Shown here: piece after piece, positions 54,402 to 62,455 of the stretch
How positions within the stretch are numbered: position 1 is the stretch's first letter
Layout of the letters: each line of letters opens with the position of its first letter
Position numbers and translations under genes: made by a program
Notes under the pieces: generated by a model
What the model saw: the letters and a program-made list of their open reading frames with translations, nothing else
Told to the model about the DNA's origin: nothing
Database searches by the model: none
NCBI GenBank assembly: GCA_938022205.1
Contig: CALIEB010000001.1
Span: 124,001 to 188,000, forward strand
Source: an uncultured Anaerolineae bacterium
GTDB lineage: Bacteria > Chloroflexota > Anaerolineae > Aggregatilineales > Phototrophicaceae
Direction of reading: 5' to 3'
Length of the DNA stretch: 64,000 nucleotides

Positions 54402-55067
54402 CTATTCAGGCACGACCGCCAATACCGCCAGCCCTGTGCTGCGTTCAAGGTCTTCGCGGCGGCGGATGATGTTGCTCTCAAGAAATTCTAGCACAAACAC
54501 CAAGACCGCGCCCAAGAATAAGCCGCCCACCAAGCCCACCACGCCGTTAACAAGGCGATTGGGGCGCAGCAGCGTGATTTTGGGGTTATCTTGCACTTGG
54601 GCGCGGATGCGGTCTTCGCTGCGCGCCTGCTGGTTGAGTTCGTCTTGATAGCGAATAAGTGCTGCGCTCCACGCGCTGGTGATAGGGTTAATGAGGCGTG
54701 CAGCATCTTCAGGCGTGGGAGCTTCAAGGTCAACGTCCACTTGAATGGTGAGGTTGTCGCGATTGGGTGTCACGGTTGTGCGCGAGCGCAAGAAAGCAGG
54801 AGGCATGTCCAGCGCGAGCTGGTCGATGATTTGCGCCGCCAGCAGGTCGCTAGAGAGATAGGCAACGCGACTGTTGAGCAGCTGCACGGCGGCTTGCGTC
54901 AGCCCGAAGTCGCTGCGCGACGGCACGATGAGGATGGCTTGGCTGCTGCGATAGACGGGGGTGACTAGCGCGCTAAACGCCACGCCCGCCAGCGCGCCCA
55001 GCACCGCCAGCACCAACACAATCCAGCCGCGCTGCCACAAAATTCGCCCATATTCAATGACGTTCAT
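54402..55067 (-). CDS. Wzz-like chain-length/polysaccharide co-polymerase protein
   Basis: A 221-residue membrane protein with the Wzz/BY-kinase transmembrane organisation: MNVIEYGRILWQRGW at the start, TM1 (about 15-36), a YRSSQAILIVPSR segment typical of the family, a mostly hydrophilic external region of about 135 residues, and TM2 (about 175-200) followed by a short cytoplasmic tail. It regulates or anchors polysaccharide export; no kinase domain is attached. SD AAGGAAT before the ATG at 55067; the frame opens at 55262. It begins the four-gene unit with the two Doc genes and the amidase. Confidence 0.78.
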   Translation of the reverse strand: MNVIEYGRILWQRGWIVLVLAVLGALAGVAFSALVTPVYRSSQAILIVPSRSDFGLTQAAVQLLNSRVAYLSSDLLAAQIIDQLALDMPPAFLRSRTTVTPNRDNLTIQVDVDLEAPTPEDAARLINPITSAWSAALIRYQDELNQQARSEDRIRAQVQDNPKITLLRPNRLVNGVVGLVGGLFLGAVLVFVLEFLESNIIRRREDLERSTGLAVLAVVPE

Positions 55068-55271
55068 GCGTTTATTCCTTAGGTATCGCTCATAACCGAC
55101 AACATGACCCATGTCAGACGCATTGTAACCCACACACGCCCGCATGAGTAGGTGAAAGCACAGTCGTCGGATAGTTTTGTCTAAGAATTGGTTTATTTTA
55201 CTCTTTTTGACTAGCGTTATAGAGTATAATGAGCATGGTAATCGCATCGTCACAAGGAGCAAGCAGGACTA

Positions 55272-55655
55272 ATGGCAGACGCAGCGCAAGTCGTCGTCTT
55301 CGAAATCAAGGAGTATATGGTCATCTTTCGCCAAGTCGAAACGCGCGACTTTGGTGGCATACAAGTGAAAATTCGTGGGTTAGTGCGTTGTATGGGCAAA
55401 GACCCCAAAACCGGCGTAGATTATCGCATTGAGGTGTTTTTCCTCACGCCGGACAGCCCCGTGCCGCCCACGCCCATTGTTGACATTCCCAACCACAACG
55501 GCGCGATGTTCTTCCCCGCGTCAGATATGCTCACGCTGGTTGACACGCTGCGCAACGAAAAGCCCATTTTCGGGCATTTGCGCGCCGATAGACCCGAATG
55601 GACAAGCATCACCACCACCAACGAACCTGTAGGCGAAGGCTTTGAGAAAGACTAG
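55272..55655 (+). CDS. hypothetical protein
   Basis: A 127-residue protein with no recognisable domain, signal peptide or membrane segment. It is mainly beta-rich (VVVFEIKEYMVIFRQVET, DFGGIQVKIRGLVRC, DYRIEVFFLTP), with a Pro-rich turn and a charged C-terminus. The TATAAT at 55225-55230 is 41 bp upstream and SD AGGA precedes the ATG. It lies 6 bp before a receiver-domain gene and so probably shares its transcript; a link to signalling is inferred from that only. Confidence 0.65.
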   Translation: MADAAQVVVFEIKEYMVIFRQVETRDFGGIQVKIRGLVRCMGKDPKTGVDYRIEVFFLTPDSPVPPTPIVDIPNHNGAMFFPASDMLTLVDTLRNEKPIFGHLRADRPEWTSITTTNEPVGEGFEKD

Positions 55656-55661
55656 GCAGCA

Positions 55662-56021
55662 ATGGCAACTATCCTTTGCATCGAAGACAACCCACAGAAC
55701 ATGCGGCTCGTGCGCAAGATTTTGCAGTTTGGCGGCTATCAGGTCATCGAGGCAAACGACGGCTTAAGCGGCGTGCAGCTTGCGCTTTCACAACAGCCGG
55801 ACCTGATTTTGATGGACATCAACCTGCCCGACATCGACGGGTTGGAAGCAACCCACCGCATTAAAGAGAAGATGCACGTGCCGATTGTCGCGCTTACGGC
55901 AAACGCCATGTACGGCGACGAAGAGCGCATCTTGTCTGCTGGCTGTGACGGCTATATCTCCAAGCCTGTCAGCAAAGAGCATCTTTTGCAGCAAGTTGCC
56001 CTGTTTCTTGGCAGCAACTAA
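55662..56021 (+). CDS. single-domain response regulator (DivK-like)
   Basis: A 119-residue receiver with no output domain. IEDN (acidic pocket), LILMDINLPD (phosphorylated Asp 52), ALTANAM and the SKPVS Lys are in place. Such short DivK/CheY-like proteins act by binding kinases or other partners. A second one lies 47 bp downstream. It follows the hypothetical gene at 55272 by 6 bp. Confidence 0.92.
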   Translation: MATILCIEDNPQNMRLVRKILQFGGYQVIEANDGLSGVQLALSQQPDLILMDINLPDIDGLEATHRIKEKMHVPIVALTANAMYGDEERILSAGCDGYISKPVSKEHLLQQVALFLGSN

Positions 56022-56023
56022 TC

Positions 56024-56032
56024 TGCTATAAT
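56024..56032 (+). promoter_or_regulatory. extended -10 promoter of the second receiver gene
   Basis: TGC plus perfect TATAAT, 36 bp before the ATG at 56069; same string as at 1376 and 26349. Confidence 0.6.
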
Positions 56033-56068
56033 CACGCGAGACTTATTTAGCAAGGTTACGGTCAACTC

Positions 56069-56431
56069 ATGGCACGCATTTTGTATATCGAGGACAACCC
56101 ACACAACATGGACTTGGTGTGCCGCATCTTGCGCCACGTCGGCGGACACGAGGTGCTTGGTGCGGTCAACGGCACCAGCGGCGTAGAAACCGCTTTGCGC
56201 GAACGCCCCGACCTGATTTTGATGGACATCAATCTGCCGGACATCAGCGGCTTAGAGGCAACCAAGCGCATCAAAGCCGTCGCAGAGATGAAACCCACGC
56301 CGATTGTCGCGTTCACCGCAGACACAGGCGATGGCGCGCGGCAAATGTATCTCGACGCGGGTTGTGACGGCTATGTCAGCAAGCCCGCCAGCGCAAAGAT
56401 TTTGCTCGACCTCGTCAGTCAATACTGTTAG
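56069..56431 (+). CDS. single-domain response regulator (DivK-like), second copy
   Basis: A 120-residue receiver with the same layout: IEDNPHN, LILMDINLPDISG, AFTADTGD and SKPAS. The two neighbours share most key positions but differ clearly elsewhere, so they are paralogs and not one gene split. It has its own promoter. It converges with the solute-binding gene, 9 bp apart. The kinase partner is not obvious. Confidence 0.92.
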   Translation: MARILYIEDNPHNMDLVCRILRHVGGHEVLGAVNGTSGVETALRERPDLILMDINLPDISGLEATKRIKAVAEMKPTPIVAFTADTGDGARQMYLDAGCDGYVSKPASAKILLDLVSQYC

Positions 56432-56440
56432 GCAAACACC

Positions 56441-57652
56441 TTAGCCATCTTTTAGCAAGCTCTGCTTGACAAAGTCTGTGGCTTGTCGAGCCGTTCGTTC
56501 TTGCGTGATGACGCTGGCAAGTGCCTCTTGAAACAAGCGCGTCAGCGTGGCATTGTCAGCAGTGTATGGCACGCGCTGTCCGTTGGCCAGCACGCGCGCA
56601 TAAAACGCCGTTAACCCTGCCGGCAGCACATCCGCCAAAACCGCCGACTGGGCAGGCAGCGCGTCTAGCGGCAACAGCACATCCGCGTAGCGTTCGCGCT
56701 GATAGAGCCACGCGATGTAGCGCGCCGCCATGCTGTGCTGGGCAACCTCCGGGGTGACCAACACCCAAATCCAGCCGTTGACCAGTCCGCTAGGCGTGCC
56801 GTCCAACGTGGGAAGTTCGGCGGCACGCAGGGTGTCGTCCATCCCACGTAACGCCAGATAGCGCGACGAATTCAGCACCGCCATGTCATACTCCCCCGCC
56901 AAAAAGCTGTCCAGATAGTCCAACTGATTGCTGTAGTTCAGCACGTCGGGGCGCACAAGTTGCGCGCTACGTGCCTGCTCGTAAAACGCCAGCGTTTGCC
57001 GCAGCGCGTCGTCGGAGAACGCTAGCTCACCGTCAGGGGTGCGCGTGTCGGGCGCGCTGACCAGATACTGTAGCAAGAAGGTCTCGCTAATTTGGTTGAG
57101 GCGACCACCAACAAAGACGAACGTGTGCGCGCGCGCCAGCACATCCGCATACGCCCAACTGCTGTAGTCGGTGTTAGGCTTTGGGCGATAGACGACGTGG
57201 TTAAAGTCCAGCGTAAACGGCAGCCCAAAGAGCGTGCTGCCAATCTGCCCCAAGCTGATGCTGCTGCCCAAGCTCGTGAGAACTGCCGAGCTGAGCAAGC
57301 CTTCCCACGACTGCAGCAGGCCGTCGCGCTCTGCCGACACCAAATCAGCGCGACGCACCAACGTAAGCGTGGGCAGCGCGTCGGGTGCGACGATGCTAGC
57401 AGCGCGAATGGTGGACATAATGCCGCCCACATCGCCCACGCGCCGCAGCCGCAGCGTCACATCCACATCTTCAGCTTCGGCAAAGGCTTGGGTGTGCGCG
57501 GTCATGCGCTCCAGTGCCAGCGCGCTGCCGAACAGTTCATCAGGCAACCAAACCTCTAAGGTGAGGCGTTCCGTCTGAGGCGGCGCGTCTTGCCCAAGCA
57601 CCACCGCACCCACAGACCAACACATTAGCACAAGGGCAAACAATTGTCGCAT
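56441..57652 (-). CDS. extracellular solute-binding protein (family 1-like)
   Basis: A 403-residue exported protein with a signal peptide (RQLFALVLMCWSVGAVVLGQ). The mature part has the two-domain binding-protein pattern: LTLEVWLPDELFGSAL, FGLPFTLDFNHVVYRP, VNGWIWVLVTPEVAQHSMAARYIAWL, and a helical C-terminus. It resembles sugar-binding proteins of ABC importers, but no permease or ATPase is nearby, so it may work alone or with a distant transporter. ATG at 57652 has GGAGGAAGG before it; the frame opens at 57823. It is 28 bp downstream of the DUF1684 gene. Confidence 0.82.
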   Translation of the reverse strand: MRQLFALVLMCWSVGAVVLGQDAPPQTERLTLEVWLPDELFGSALALERMTAHTQAFAEAEDVDVTLRLRRVGDVGGIMSTIRAASIVAPDALPTLTLVRRADLVSAERDGLLQSWEGLLSSAVLTSLGSSISLGQIGSTLFGLPFTLDFNHVVYRPKPNTDYSSWAYADVLARAHTFVFVGGRLNQISETFLLQYLVSAPDTRTPDGELAFSDDALRQTLAFYEQARSAQLVRPDVLNYSNQLDYLDSFLAGEYDMAVLNSSRYLALRGMDDTLRAAELPTLDGTPSGLVNGWIWVLVTPEVAQHSMAARYIAWLYQRERYADVLLPLDALPAQSAVLADVLPAGLTAFYARVLANGQRVPYTADNATLTRLFQEALASVITQERTARQATDFVKQSLLKDG

Positions 57653-57680
57653 ACCTTCCTCCTTGCGACGGCTAGCTGCT

Positions 57681-58211
57681 TTAGGCAAGGTTGACCCACG
57701 CGCCTTGTGGGAGCTTTTCGCCGGCGCGAATAGGAACGCTGAGGCGATTTTCGGCGGGCGTAATCGGACAAGACCAGCCCGCGCCATAGGCACAATAGGG
57801 ATTGTAGGCTTGGTTAAAGTCAATCTCCGCCATGCCGTTGTCCAACAGCACAGGCTCTAGGTAACGCCCGGCGGGATAGGTTTCGCTGCCTGCTAGCGCG
57901 TCCACAAACGGCAAGAAAAAGCCGTTGGGCGTTTGGTAAATCGTCAGGCGCGCCTGCTCCTGTCCCACCGCAAACGTAAACTCACCCCAACGGCGATACC
58001 AGCGCGTTTCGCCCGTGTTGGTCTGAATTTGCACATCTTCTTGCTGGGCAAATGGCGTGACCGCCACCGTCAAACACAAGCGCGGCATCGGCACAAAATA
58101 AGTCAAGCCGGTGAAAGCCTCACGCTGGGCAGGAGTGAGCGGCGATTGGGGATGATGCTTAAAGAAGCGGTCTTTTTGAGCGCGTAACTCGATTAAGCGC
58201 GGGGTATCCAT
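57681..58211 (-). CDS. DUF1684 domain protein
   Basis: A 176-residue soluble protein of the DUF1684 family. The tell-tale C-terminal half is GRYLEPVLLDNGMAEIDFNQAYNPYCAYG and SCPITPAENRLSVPIRAGE, and a Phe/Phe-His-Pro start (FFKHHPQSPL) is also usual. Function is unknown. ATG at 58211 has AAGGAGG seven bases upstream. It sits between a LOG-family gene (16 bp upstream) and a solute-binding gene, so it may be one transcript of three. Confidence 0.88.
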   Translation of the reverse strand: MDTPRLIELRAQKDRFFKHHPQSPLTPAQREAFTGLTYFVPMPRLCLTVAVTPFAQQEDVQIQTNTGETRWYRRWGEFTFAVGQEQARLTIYQTPNGFFLPFVDALAGSETYPAGRYLEPVLLDNGMAEIDFNQAYNPYCAYGAGWSCPITPAENRLSVPIRAGEKLPQGAWVNLA

Positions 58212-58227
58212 ACAGGCCTCCTTAAGA

Positions 58228-58770
58228 TCATGACAGGTTGAACGAGCGCAAAATGCGGATAACATCCTCGGGATGATAGGCGAACTGCACCAGCGCGGCG
58301 TGTTGGTCTGGCACATACGGCGAATTCACCAGCATCTCGACTTTCGTGCGCCAATAGTTGCCGTAGCAAATGAGCGGACGCGGCGTGAGCTGGCGGATGC
58401 GCATCTGCTGCCACGCCTCCGTAAGCTCCTGCAGCGTGCCGATGCCGCCGGGCATGACAACGTAGCCCTGCGCATTTTCCACCAAGTAATGCAGGCGTTC
58501 GTCATAGCTTTTGCACGGCACTTCTTGCTTGACATAAGGGTTGACGACGCGCTCATGCACCAGCTGCACGTTCGGCACGGTCACGCCGATGACATGCCCT
58601 TGCGCTTTGGCAGCCCCCTCGCTAGCGGCTTCCATGATGCCGCCATAGCCACCCGTCATGACCGTATAGCCGTTTTCTGCTAACGCACGCCCCACCATAA
58701 CCGCCCAGTCATAGGCGGGGTCTTGGTCGGGGAGCTTGGCTGCACCGAACACAGAGATAATTTTCTGCAT
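58228..58770 (-). CDS. LOG family protein (TIGR00725/cytokinin-riboside monophosphate phosphoribohydrolase-like)
   Basis: A 180-residue Rossmann protein. It has the GGYGGIMEAASEGA nucleotide-binding segment and the PGGIGTLQEL motif of lonely-guy/LDcluster4 proteins, which cleave N6-modified AMP or other nucleotide monophosphates to base and ribose-5-phosphate. In prokaryotes most members have unknown substrates. ATG at 58770 has TGAGGA upstream; the frame opens at 58953. Enzyme class is likely, the substrate not. Confidence 0.85.
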   Translation of the reverse strand: MQKIISVFGAAKLPDQDPAYDWAVMVGRALAENGYTVMTGGYGGIMEAASEGAAKAQGHVIGVTVPNVQLVHERVVNPYVKQEVPCKSYDERLHYLVENAQGYVVMPGGIGTLQELTEAWQQMRIRQLTPRPLICYGNYWRTKVEMLVNSPYVPDQHAALVQFAYHPEDVIRILRSFNLS

Positions 58771-58868
58771 GCTGTCCTCATCGTGATAGCGTAAGTTGTC
58801 GTGGGTGTATTGTACGGCACAGGCGGGCTTGTGAGAACACCGCCCCAACACCAGCCGCGCGCACGTGC

Positions 58869-58900
58869 AAAAAAAGCCAACGAACGCGATGCTCGTTGGC
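58869..58900 (-). terminator. intrinsic terminator of tRNA-Ser
   Basis: GCCAACGA (58876-58883), 9-base loop, TCGTTGGC (58893-58900), and a T run on the minus strand (58869-58875). It follows the tRNA by 9 bp. Confidence 0.92.
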
Positions 58901-58909
58901 AAAAGCAGA

Positions 58910-58996
58910 CGGAGAGGGCGGGATTCGAACCCGCGGTACCCTTTCGAGTACACTCGTTTTCGAGACGAGCCTATTCAACCGCTCTAGCACCTCTCC
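58910..58996 (-). tRNA. tRNA-Ser (CGA anticodon)
   Basis: An 87 nt tRNA on the minus strand. Acceptor stem GGAGAGG pairs with CCTCTCC, discriminator G; no CCA is encoded. The anticodon loop CTCGAAA gives anticodon CGA (reads UCG). A long variable arm and GGTTCGAATCC T-loop are typical for class II tRNA-Ser. A TATAAT (59025-59030) lies upstream and a strong terminator downstream, so it is its own transcript. Confidence 0.96.
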
Positions 58997-59024
58997 TAAG
59001 CGGGACTTGGTGGCACAAAGAAGC

Positions 59025-59030
59025 ATTATA
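59025..59030 (-). promoter_or_regulatory. -10 element of the tRNA-Ser promoter
   Basis: Minus-strand TATAAT, about 29 bp upstream of the tRNA 5' end; the -35 is weak (TACAAA at 17 bp). Confidence 0.55.
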
Positions 59031-59066
59031 GCGCGTCTGTGCGGCGTTTTGTAGTGGCGTTTTTGC

Positions 59067-59531
59067 TCATTTTTGCCCTTCGGCACGCAGCTGGCGAAAG
59101 AACGCACGGATAAGCTCGGCAGCCTCGTCTGCCAGCACGCCCGCCGTGACCTCCACACGATGATTAAGGCGGTCGTGGCGCAAGATGTCAAGAACGCTGC
59201 CACCCGCGCCCGCTTTCGGGTCGCTGGCGGCATAGACCAAACGCGGCAAGCGCGCCAACACCATCGCGCCAGCGCACATGCAGCACGGCTCAAGCGTGCA
59301 GTAGAGCGTCACGCCTTCCAGCCGCCAGAAACCCACGTGCCGTGCCGCCTCGCGCATCGCCAGCATCTCAGCGTGCGCGGTGGGGTCGTTGTCCGCCTCG
59401 CGACGATTATAGCCACGCCCGATAATCTGCCCGTCATAGACCGCCAGCGCGCCAATCGGCACGTCCCCGTGCGCCAGTGCCAGCCGCGCCTCTTCCAGCG
59501 CAAGGCGCATGAAGTGCGTGTCGACATCCAT
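59067..59531 (-). CDS. tadA: tRNA adenosine(34) deaminase
   Basis: Zinc deaminase that makes inosine at the wobble position of tRNA-Arg. The 154-residue protein has TAHAEMLAMREAA (His ligand and catalytic Glu), TLEPCCMCAGAM (two Cys ligands) and VYAASDPKAGAGGS, as in TadA. An in-frame TTG two codons upstream of the ATG at 59531 is possible. It overlaps or abuts the previous gene within a few bases, so it is translationally coupled to the membrane protein at 59534. Confidence 0.92.
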   Translation of the reverse strand: MDVDTHFMRLALEEARLALAHGDVPIGALAVYDGQIIGRGYNRREADNDPTAHAEMLAMREAARHVGFWRLEGVTLYCTLEPCCMCAGAMVLARLPRLVYAASDPKAGAGGSVLDILRHDRLNHRVEVTAGVLADEAAELIRAFFRQLRAEGQK

Positions 59532-59533
59532 GC

Positions 59534-59884
59534 TCAAAAGAGGTTGTGTCCGTCGCTGTCGTCCTGTTCCGCATCAATGCGGATGCGCACTTTGCGCTCG
59601 GTGCGGCTGTTGAAGTCTTCCGCCTCGTCCATCGTGCGCATGGCTTTTTCCACAGGCGAAAGAGGCGGCGTGTGTGCCGCGCTTGGAGGATCTTCCGGCT
59701 CAGGCAGCTGCCAGCTCGCCAGTTCCTGCCAGCTTAACGCCGAAGCCAACCCGCCCGACAGCAGCATCAACAACACCGTAACAGGCTTGTCAAGCGGCAA
59801 TGCCAACATGCCAAACAGTGCCAGCGCACCCGCCACCGCAGCACCGGTAAATAACAGCAAAAGTACACGTCGCAACGTTTTCAT
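59534..59884 (-). CDS. small membrane protein
   Basis: A 116-residue protein with two hydrophobic segments (about 6-28 and 34-50) followed by a Pro/Glu-rich, acidic cytoplasmic tail that contains basic stretches. No known domain. It starts in an ATGA overlap with the gene upstream and ends directly before tadA, so the three genes form one unit. Function unknown. Confidence 0.7.
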   Translation of the reverse strand: MKTLRRVLLLLFTGAAVAGALALFGMLALPLDKPVTVLLMLLSGGLASALSWQELASWQLPEPEDPPSAAHTPPLSPVEKAMRTMDEAEDFNSRTERKVRIRIDAEQDDSDGHNLF

Positions 59885-60276
59885 GAGCCACTCCTCGCTT
59901 TTTTGTGCTTTTGGCGCGCCGCTTTTTCAGCAATGCCGTCAGCATCCAGCGGCTGCCCGTCGTTGTCGTGGCGTGCCGTGTCGACCTTATCCATGCAAGC
60001 AGGACAGCGGCACTCGGCGGGATGAGGCGTGAAGGTTGCCACGCCTTGCTTCGCAGTCGCTAGCAAGTTGGGATCCGGCACGAAGCCGTCAGGCATGTCT
60101 TCGACACGCAGGCTGGCGCGCACGTAAAGCTCGCGCAGCTCGTCCTCGCCGAAGCCGACCTCCGCCATAACGCCCTGCAGCGTCCCCAGCGTGACCTTGT
60201 CATTGCGGCGCACCACGTCTCGATAGTGTTCACGCAGGCATTCACGCCACTGCTTCTGAAAGATGCTCTCTGCCAT
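59881..60276 (-). CDS. hypothetical protein with Cys pair
   Basis: A 131-residue soluble protein. It begins AESIFQKQWRECLREHYRDVVRRND, helical and charged, contains a segment with two closely spaced Cys (CRCPAC, about residue 91) that could bind a metal, and ends in a basic tail. The frame is open to 60330, but a TATAAT (60329-60334) sits at that point and the ATG at 60276 has AGAGG five bases before it. First gene of the unit with the membrane protein and tadA. Function unknown. Confidence 0.65.
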   Translation of the reverse strand: MAESIFQKQWRECLREHYRDVVRRNDKVTLGTLQGVMAEVGFGEDELRELYVRASLRVEDMPDGFVPDPNLLATAKQGVATFTPHPAECRCPACMDKVDTARHDNDGQPLDADGIAEKAARQKHKKARSGS

Positions 60277-60328
60277 ATGCCTCTTTGCGCGGCGGTTCTC
60301 ACCGACGACCGTCGCGCTCCTTTTGCTC

Positions 60329-60334
60329 ATTATA
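60329..60334 (-). promoter_or_regulatory. -10 element upstream of the 60276 gene
   Basis: Minus-strand TATAAT, 52 bp upstream of the chosen start. Because the longer frame would begin inside it, it argues for the shorter start. Confidence 0.5.
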
Positions 60335-60347
60335 AAACAGTTTTACT

Positions 60348-61478
60348 TTAGAGCGTGCGCACCAACGCGAGAATTTCGTCACCGTAGGCTTGCAGCCGCC
60401 ACGCCCCCATGCCCACCACCTGCGCTAGCTCCTCGTGCGTTTGGGGCATCAGGCGCGCAATTTCCCACAGCGTTTGCTTGCTGACGATGATGTTAGAGTC
60501 TAAGCCGCGCGCGATGCCCTTCTCTTTGCGCCAAGCGTGCAGCGCGATGTAGCGGTCGGACAGCACTGGGTCAACGCGCTTGGGTTCAGGCATCGTGGGG
60601 ATAGGAGCTTTTTGGGCGGCACGCACCGTCTCAAGCAGCTCTTGAGCATAAGGCTTGAGCGCGGTCATGTTCACGCCGCGCAGCTGCCAAAGGTCGCGCA
60701 TGCCTAAAGGTGGATGCGCAGCCATACGCACGAGAGTGTGGTTCTCAATCACGCGGTGCGGCGGCAGATTCGTCGCCATCGCCACGCGCTCGCGCAAGGC
60801 ATACAGCGCGGAAAGCACCGCCAACGGCTGCCCCTTCAGCTCTTTAGGGCGTATCAGCTTCCAAAAGCCGTCGGGGTCAAACGTGTTGGGCTTGATCTCA
60901 ACGCGCAGCGCGTCCTCAAACACCTCACGCGCCTCGTCCAACGCGCCTAGCTCCGCCAGCTTGTCGTAGTAAATCTGCCGCAGCGCGGGCAAATAGTGCG
61001 TGTCCATCTGGGCGTAGCGCAAGCTCTCCGCGCTCAAAGGACGCACGCCCCAATCGTCCAGCTGGTGCGTTTTGTCCAGCGTCACGCCAAAGTGCCGCTT
61101 GAGAATGTCGTTCAAGCCAAACGTCTGCTCGCCACACAAGCGCGCCGCCAACATGGTGTCAAACAAGTTCGCCGCCGCAAAACCAAAGTCACGCCGTAAG
61201 CAGATCAAATCGTACTCGGCGGCGTGGAACACCTTCTCGACCTGCGGGTTTGCCAGCAAGTCGCCAAAGGGCTGCATGTCGTCAATCGCAAATGGGTCTA
61301 AGATGTAGTCCTGCGTCGGCGTGGACAGCTGCACCAAGCAGACGCGGGTCACATAGGCATAATAGCTGTTCGATTCCGTGTCCACCGCCACCAGCGGCTG
61401 TTGCTGCAGCTCATGCATCAGGTCACGCAGCGCGCTGCTGGTGGTCACATAGTGCGCGGGCAAAAGCGCGTCTATCAT
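60348..61478 (-). CDS. rnd: ribonuclease D
   Basis: 3'-5' exoribonuclease for tRNA 3'-end trimming. The 376-residue protein has the DEDDy exonuclease motifs VAVDTESNS, HAAEYDL and YAQMDTHYL, then two HRDC-like domains (about 205-290 and 300-376). The start is ATG at 61478 or the TTG at 61484, which is nearer to the AAGAGG; either keeps the same family N-terminus. It overlaps the corA stop by four or more bases, so the two are coupled. Confidence 0.92.
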   Translation of the reverse strand: MIDALLPAHYVTTSSALRDLMHELQQQPLVAVDTESNSYYAYVTRVCLVQLSTPTQDYILDPFAIDDMQPFGDLLANPQVEKVFHAAEYDLICLRRDFGFAAANLFDTMLAARLCGEQTFGLNDILKRHFGVTLDKTHQLDDWGVRPLSAESLRYAQMDTHYLPALRQIYYDKLAELGALDEAREVFEDALRVEIKPNTFDPDGFWKLIRPKELKGQPLAVLSALYALRERVAMATNLPPHRVIENHTLVRMAAHPPLGMRDLWQLRGVNMTALKPYAQELLETVRAAQKAPIPTMPEPKRVDPVLSDRYIALHAWRKEKGIARGLDSNIIVSKQTLWEIARLMPQTHEELAQVVGMGAWRLQAYGDEILALVRTL

Positions 61479-62404
61479 ATCCAATGCTGCCTCTTGAAAT
61501 ATAACAACATCGCGACACCAACAACAATCATAAGAGCGGACAGAATGAGAAAGGGCTCGGCTTCGCCGTGATATTCGGGCTGAAACGGTAAAGGAATATT
61601 CATGCCATAGATGCTAGAAATCAGCGTGAGCGGCAGGATAATCACCGAAATGACCGTTAGCACGCGCATGGCTTCGTTGATGCGGTGCGAAGCCAGCGTG
61701 TTCACCGTGTCCGCCAGCCCGTTGATAATTTCGTAGTCTTCGTCGATGATGTCGCGTTCACGGTAAAGATGGTCGGCGATGTCGCCAAAATAGGCTTCAA
61801 GGTCTTCATGAATAATGGGATGCTCGCCGGATTCAAGCTGCTCGACAATCGGCACTTGCTGGCGAATGATGCGCCGCAGCGCGATGATGTCACGGCGCAA
61901 GAGCGAGATGCGTTGCACGGTCACCCGCGTGTCTTCTTCGAAGATGGTCTCTTCGACGCTGCGGATGTTGCCGTCCACTTTGCGCAAAATAGGGCGAATA
62001 TAGTCGACGAGCGAATCAAGGATAGTGTAGAAGGTGTGGTTTGCGCCACGTCCCATAATGCGCGCGCGCATCTCTTCGTTGTTTTTGCACATGTTGAAGA
62101 GGTTGACCAGCGGTTTGAGGCAGTCATCGTGCGCGGTAACGACAATCCCGCGCCCGATAATGAAGTCGACTTCTTTCGGGCGCGAGAGAGCCTGCTTGGC
62201 ATCCCAGAAGGGAAAGTGCATGACGATGTACAAATAGTCGTCATCGACATCGATTTTCGGGCGTTCGGTTAGGCTTGCCACGTCCTCAAGGTTCAAAGGA
62301 TGCAGGTAGGGCATTGTCTCGCGCAGAACCTCCACGTCTTGCGGCGTGGCGTTCACGATGTTAAGCCATGTTACGCGCCCATATGTTAGCTTCTCAATCG
62401 CCAT
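61475..62404 (-). CDS. corA: CorA family magnesium/cobalt transporter
   Basis: A 309-residue pentameric divalent cation channel. Long helical cytoplasmic part with a charged SLLRRDIIALRRIIRQQ helix, then two C-terminal membrane helices with the selectivity motif YGMN between them (SSIYGMNIPLPF) and a short basic end. The ATG at 62404 is chosen as the natural start (AIEKLTYGRVTWL); no strong SD is visible, and the frame opens at 62431. Followed by RNase D with overlap. Confidence 0.92.
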   Translation of the reverse strand: MAIEKLTYGRVTWLNIVNATPQDVEVLRETMPYLHPLNLEDVASLTERPKIDVDDDYLYIVMHFPFWDAKQALSRPKEVDFIIGRGIVVTAHDDCLKPLVNLFNMCKNNEEMRARIMGRGANHTFYTILDSLVDYIRPILRKVDGNIRSVEETIFEEDTRVTVQRISLLRRDIIALRRIIRQQVPIVEQLESGEHPIIHEDLEAYFGDIADHLYRERDIIDEDYEIINGLADTVNTLASHRINEAMRVLTVISVIILPLTLISSIYGMNIPLPFQPEYHGEAEPFLILSALMIVVGVAMLLYFKRQHWI

Positions 62405-62455
62405 AGGGCTATTATGGCGAGAGGAAGCCAACGCTGCAAGTGCTAAGCTAACACG

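Noticed and set aside
58868-59030. Possible selenocysteine or tmRNA-like gene near 58.9 kb
   Set aside because: The sequence folds as a normal tRNA-Ser with anticodon CGA, long variable arm and terminator.
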